The notes below the pieces were generated by a model. The model ran no database searches and was not told where the DNA came from. It was given only the letters and a program-made list of their open reading frames with translations. 14,462 bases of DNA, taken from assembly GCA_002438345.1 (NCBI GenBank), contig DJUJ01000194.1, positions 50,717 to 65,178 on the forward strand, in the 5' to 3' direction. Every line of letters begins with the position of its first letter. Within the stretch, counting starts at the first letter, position 1. Positions 12,518 to 14,462 of the stretch are shown here, piece by piece. The position numbers and the translations under genes were made by a program. The DNA comes from Paenibacillus sp. UBA6285. GTDB taxonomy: Bacteria; Bacillota; Bacilli; Paenibacillales; Paenibacillaceae.

Positions 12518-12536
12518 ATGTCTACTCTACATACTG

Positions 12537-13550
12537 TTAGTTAAGTATAATCCATTCCCCTTCGGCATCCGCTGACTTTACTTCCGCCTCTACGATTTCC
12601 AAAGACTCCGCTGCACTCTCCGGTGTACAAATTACGATAGGCTTATCTTGAATAATCGCATCCAGGAAATAGACCAGCTCTCTGTAGTAACCCGCATCCG
12701 GGGAAAGCTCCACTATAAAGCCTGCTCCATCATTTGGATTCACCTTGACCTGACTACCATCAAATACAACATTTCCTCGCTCGAAATTAACTTTATACCC
12801 CATGTAAAAGCCAAAATCACCTTCCAGAGTCCAGTCAACCTGAGCATTGATCACCTTTGCATCCTTATAAAAATAGTGAGTAGATGCCATATCGTATCCG
12901 CTTCCCGGTAGGACGTTCCGTCCCAAAGTCGATACTTTATCCGGTCTACCGAACAGATAGTTAATCATATCCGTATCGTGAATATGCATATCCGTGATAC
13001 ATCCACCGCTTAGCTTCTCATCCAGAAACCAATCTTTAGGAGCTCCTGAACCACGGTAGAAATACCCTTCCGTCACTTGACCGAACTGCTCAGTTTCCAC
13101 AACTTCTTTCAAATATTCATACCCCGGCCAAAAACGAAGACACTGTCCGATCATCAGTTTCTTTCCACTGCGCTCCGCTGTTTCTACCATTTTCTGCGCT
13201 TCTACTGAAGTTCTAGCCATTGGCTTCTCACAGAAGACATGATATCCTCGCTCCAGCAGCGAACAAGCCATTTCAGCATGCAGGTAAGTAGGAACCGCAA
13301 TATCAATCATATCCAGTTCCTCATCCGCTATCATTTTCTCCAGATCATCATAGAGATTGTAAGCTGTCAAATCATAAACTTCCTGAGCGGTGCTCATATT
13401 CCCGTCCGCTTTACCGTGTTTCAATTCCTCAATTCGCAAATCACAGATTGCTTTAAGAGCGATGGGATGCCCCTCTTCCGTTAAGCGAACATAATTATCA
13501 AAATGCATCCGGCCCATAAATCCAAAGCCAATCAAACCTATTTTCAACAT
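12537..13550 (-). CDS. Gfo/Idh/MocA family NAD(P)-dependent dehydrogenase
   Basis: This full-length 337-residue oxidoreductase probably oxidises a sugar or inositol derivative in the cytosol. The N-terminal Rossmann fold has GLIGFGFMGRMH at 5-16, then DIAVPTYLHAEMACSLLERGYHVFCEKPMA with the conserved EKP at 108-110. The C-terminal domain has GGCITDMHIHDTDMINYLFG, with His191 and Asp194 in the positions of the family's catalytic pair. GGGGG-rich sequence lies about 12 nt before the ATG. It is the last gene of a cluster with a TIM-barrel epimerase and a broken paralogue of itself, an arrangement typical of myo-inositol or rare-sugar breakdown; the exact substrate is not shown by sequence. The paralogue keeps about 60-80% identity in the pieces that survive. 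Confidence 0.9.
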   Translation of the reverse strand: MLKIGLIGFGFMGRMHFDNYVRLTEEGHPIALKAICDLRIEELKHGKADGNMSTAQEVYDLTAYNLYDDLEKMIADEELDMIDIAVPTYLHAEMACSLLERGYHVFCEKPMARTSVEAQKMVETAERSGKKLMIGQCLRFWPGYEYLKEVVETEQFGQVTEGYFYRGSGAPKDWFLDEKLSGGCITDMHIHDTDMINYLFGRPDKVSTLGRNVLPGSGYDMASTHYFYKDAKVINAQVDWTLEGDFGFYMGYKVNFERGNVVFDGSQVKVNPNDGAGFIVELSPDAGYYRELVYFLDAIIQDKPIVICTPESAAESLEIVEAEVKSADAEGEWIILN

Positions 13551-13581
13551 AGTGAAGCTTCCCCCTCTAAATGAATAATAC

Positions 13582-13972
13582 TCAATTAAGCTCTATCCAG
13601 GCACCTTCTAGATCAGCGGATTGTATCTCAGCCTCAATGATTTTTATAGACTGGGCCGCACTTTCAGGCATGCATAGGGTAACTTCCTCATTGTTCTGGA
13701 TGACATTTAAGAAATACACCAGCCTCTGTAATACCCAGTATGCGATGAGAGTTTAGCAATAAATCCCGGCTGACTATTAGGATTGACCTTAACCTCCGAC
13801 CCATCAAATACTACATTTCCTCGTTCAAAATTAACCCGATAGCCCATGTAAAAGGTCTGCGAATCACAAATGGCAACTAATGAAATCGGATAGCCGTCTT
13901 CGTTTAATTGGACATAATTATCAAGTTCATTCGGCCCATGAAACCAAAGCCTACCAGTCCGACTTTGGGCAT
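13582..13972 (-). pseudogene. Collapsed Gfo/Idh/MocA dehydrogenase paralogue
   Basis: The start is intact (ATG 13972 after AGGGGTGA) and the product begins MPKVGLVGFGFMGRMN, parallel to the intact neighbour. One base is missing after GRM (a frameshift). The alternative frame continues DNYVQLNEDGYPISLVAICDS and jumps straight to FYMGYRVNFERGNVVFDG. About 620 bp coding the EKP motif and the catalytic His region (residues 38 to about 247 of the neighbour) are therefore deleted. A second missing base at GYYR shifts the frame again, after which the C-terminal end can be read through to its own stop: ELVYFLN, then MPESAAQSIKIIEAEIQSADLEGAWIELN. Both ends survive but the enzyme core is gone, so it cannot work. 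It lies 17 bp after the epimerase and 31 bp before the intact copy, the position of a tandem duplicate. Confidence 0.88.
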
Positions 13973-13989
13973 TGCCTTCACCCCTTACT

Positions 13990-14462
13990 TTAAGCTTTGA
14001 AAGTGGTGCGTCCGAGAATGGCATCCATAGCTGCAGAAGTATTAAAAATAATTTGCTCCGTATAATGTGTGTATGACGGTATCATTTCACCCGTAACATA
14101 ATTGTTGTAGCCAATGTCCTCAAGCGCTTTCATAACGGCTGGATAATCTACATCCCCAGCGAGCAGATCAACAAAACCGTGAAGTCCACCAGCCGTCCGG
14201 CGGTAATCCTTAAAGTGCACCTTCTTGATTCTATGTCCTAAAATCCGTATCCATTGCTCAGGATAACCAGAATGAACGATATTCCCAACATCAAGATAGG
14301 AACCAACATAACTGGAACCGACCGTATCAATAAAAGTACGTAATTCGAGCGGAGACAGCAGGAATTTATTCCACACATTTTCAATACCAATGGAAACGCC
14401 TGCTTGCTCAGCATCCTTGGCTAAATGACTAATCGCTTCCAGCGCTCTATCATAAGCTTTTG
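13990..14462 (-). CDS. Sugar phosphate isomerase/epimerase (TIM barrel), C-terminal part, cut by window edge
   Basis: The frame is open from the window edge to TAA at 13990-13992, giving 157 visible codons; the N-terminal part lies outside. The four metal ligands of the xylose-isomerase-like TIM barrel family can be placed: Glu in VSIGIENVWNKF, Asp in SYLDVGNIVHSG, His in KKVHFKDYRR, and Glu near the end in YVTGEMIPSY. Such enzymes epimerise or isomerise keto-sugars or inosose and are commonly encoded beside Gfo/Idh/MocA dehydrogenases, as here. The internal GTG at 14376 is not a start, because conserved family sequence continues upstream of it. The intergenic gap to the dehydrogenase remnant is only 17 bp, so one operon is likely. 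Confidence 0.85.
   Translation of the reverse strand, partial: KAYDRALEAISHLAKDAEQAGVSIGIENVWNKFLLSPLELRTFIDTVGSSYVGSYLDVGNIVHSGYPEQWIRILGHRIKKVHFKDYRRTAGGLHGFVDLLAGDVDYPAVMKALEDIGYNNYVTGEMIPSYTHYTEQIIFNTSAAMDAILGRTTFKA

Noticed and set aside
1..14462. Mobile element, prophage, defence island or CRISPR array
   Set aside because: No transposase, integrase, phage or Cas-like protein and no regularly spaced repeats were found; the repeats seen are short dispersed hairpins.

Overview
The window looks like a chromosomal segment of a low-to-mid GC Bacillota, most likely Paenibacillus or a close relative. The basis is strong AGGAGG-type ribosome binding sites, sigma-A type promoters, a fruR-fruK-fruA order, a Bacillus-type cre site, and proteins such as AlkC, a viroplasmin-type RNase H and an AI-2E family permease. 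The genus call is inference. No tRNA, rRNA, CRISPR array, transposase or phage gene was seen.

Layout. At 1-1244 (minus) there is the N-terminal part of a YitT-family membrane protein behind a roughly 255-nt structured leader, preceded by a compact Crp/Fnr-type regulator. At 1361-4179 (minus) is a fructose operon with a well-formed promoter: cre over the -35 box and tandem TTTGTG repeats at the start site. It reads fruR, then fruK (both intact), then a wrecked fruA that ends at a strong terminator. At 4338-5916 (plus) are a small Asn-rich protein of unknown function and an AI-2E family permease. At 5998-7808 (minus) is a probable operon of RNase H, uracil-DNA glycosylase and an unknown protein. 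A lipoprotein gene lies at 8118-8690 (plus). At 8851-10573 (minus) AlkC DNA glycosylase is followed by an AT-rich DJ-1/PfpI gene. At 10673-11867 (minus) an unknown protein precedes a nitrilase-like hydrolase. A short unknown gene lies at 12129-12347 (plus). At 12537-14462 (minus) is a sugar-catabolism cluster: a TIM-barrel epimerase cut by the window edge, a collapsed Gfo/Idh/MocA dehydrogenase, and an intact dehydrogenase paralogue.

The most notable observations are these. (1) Two unrelated genes, fruA and the second dehydrogenase, keep both ends but have lost their cores. In fruA every PTS domain is gutted and codon 2 is a stop, while its regulator and kinase look intact. (2) A family of dispersed hairpin elements occurs: a 47-bp element in two copies, and a GAAAC-N8-CGTCC element in three copies. 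Two composites sit in the same orientation at convergent gene junctions. (3) The yitT leader resembles a riboswitch-type RNA but matches no class I could recognise. (4) A minus-strand promoter and terminator pair at 11932-12115 without a credible ORF may be a small RNA. I found no complete new defence or metabolic system.
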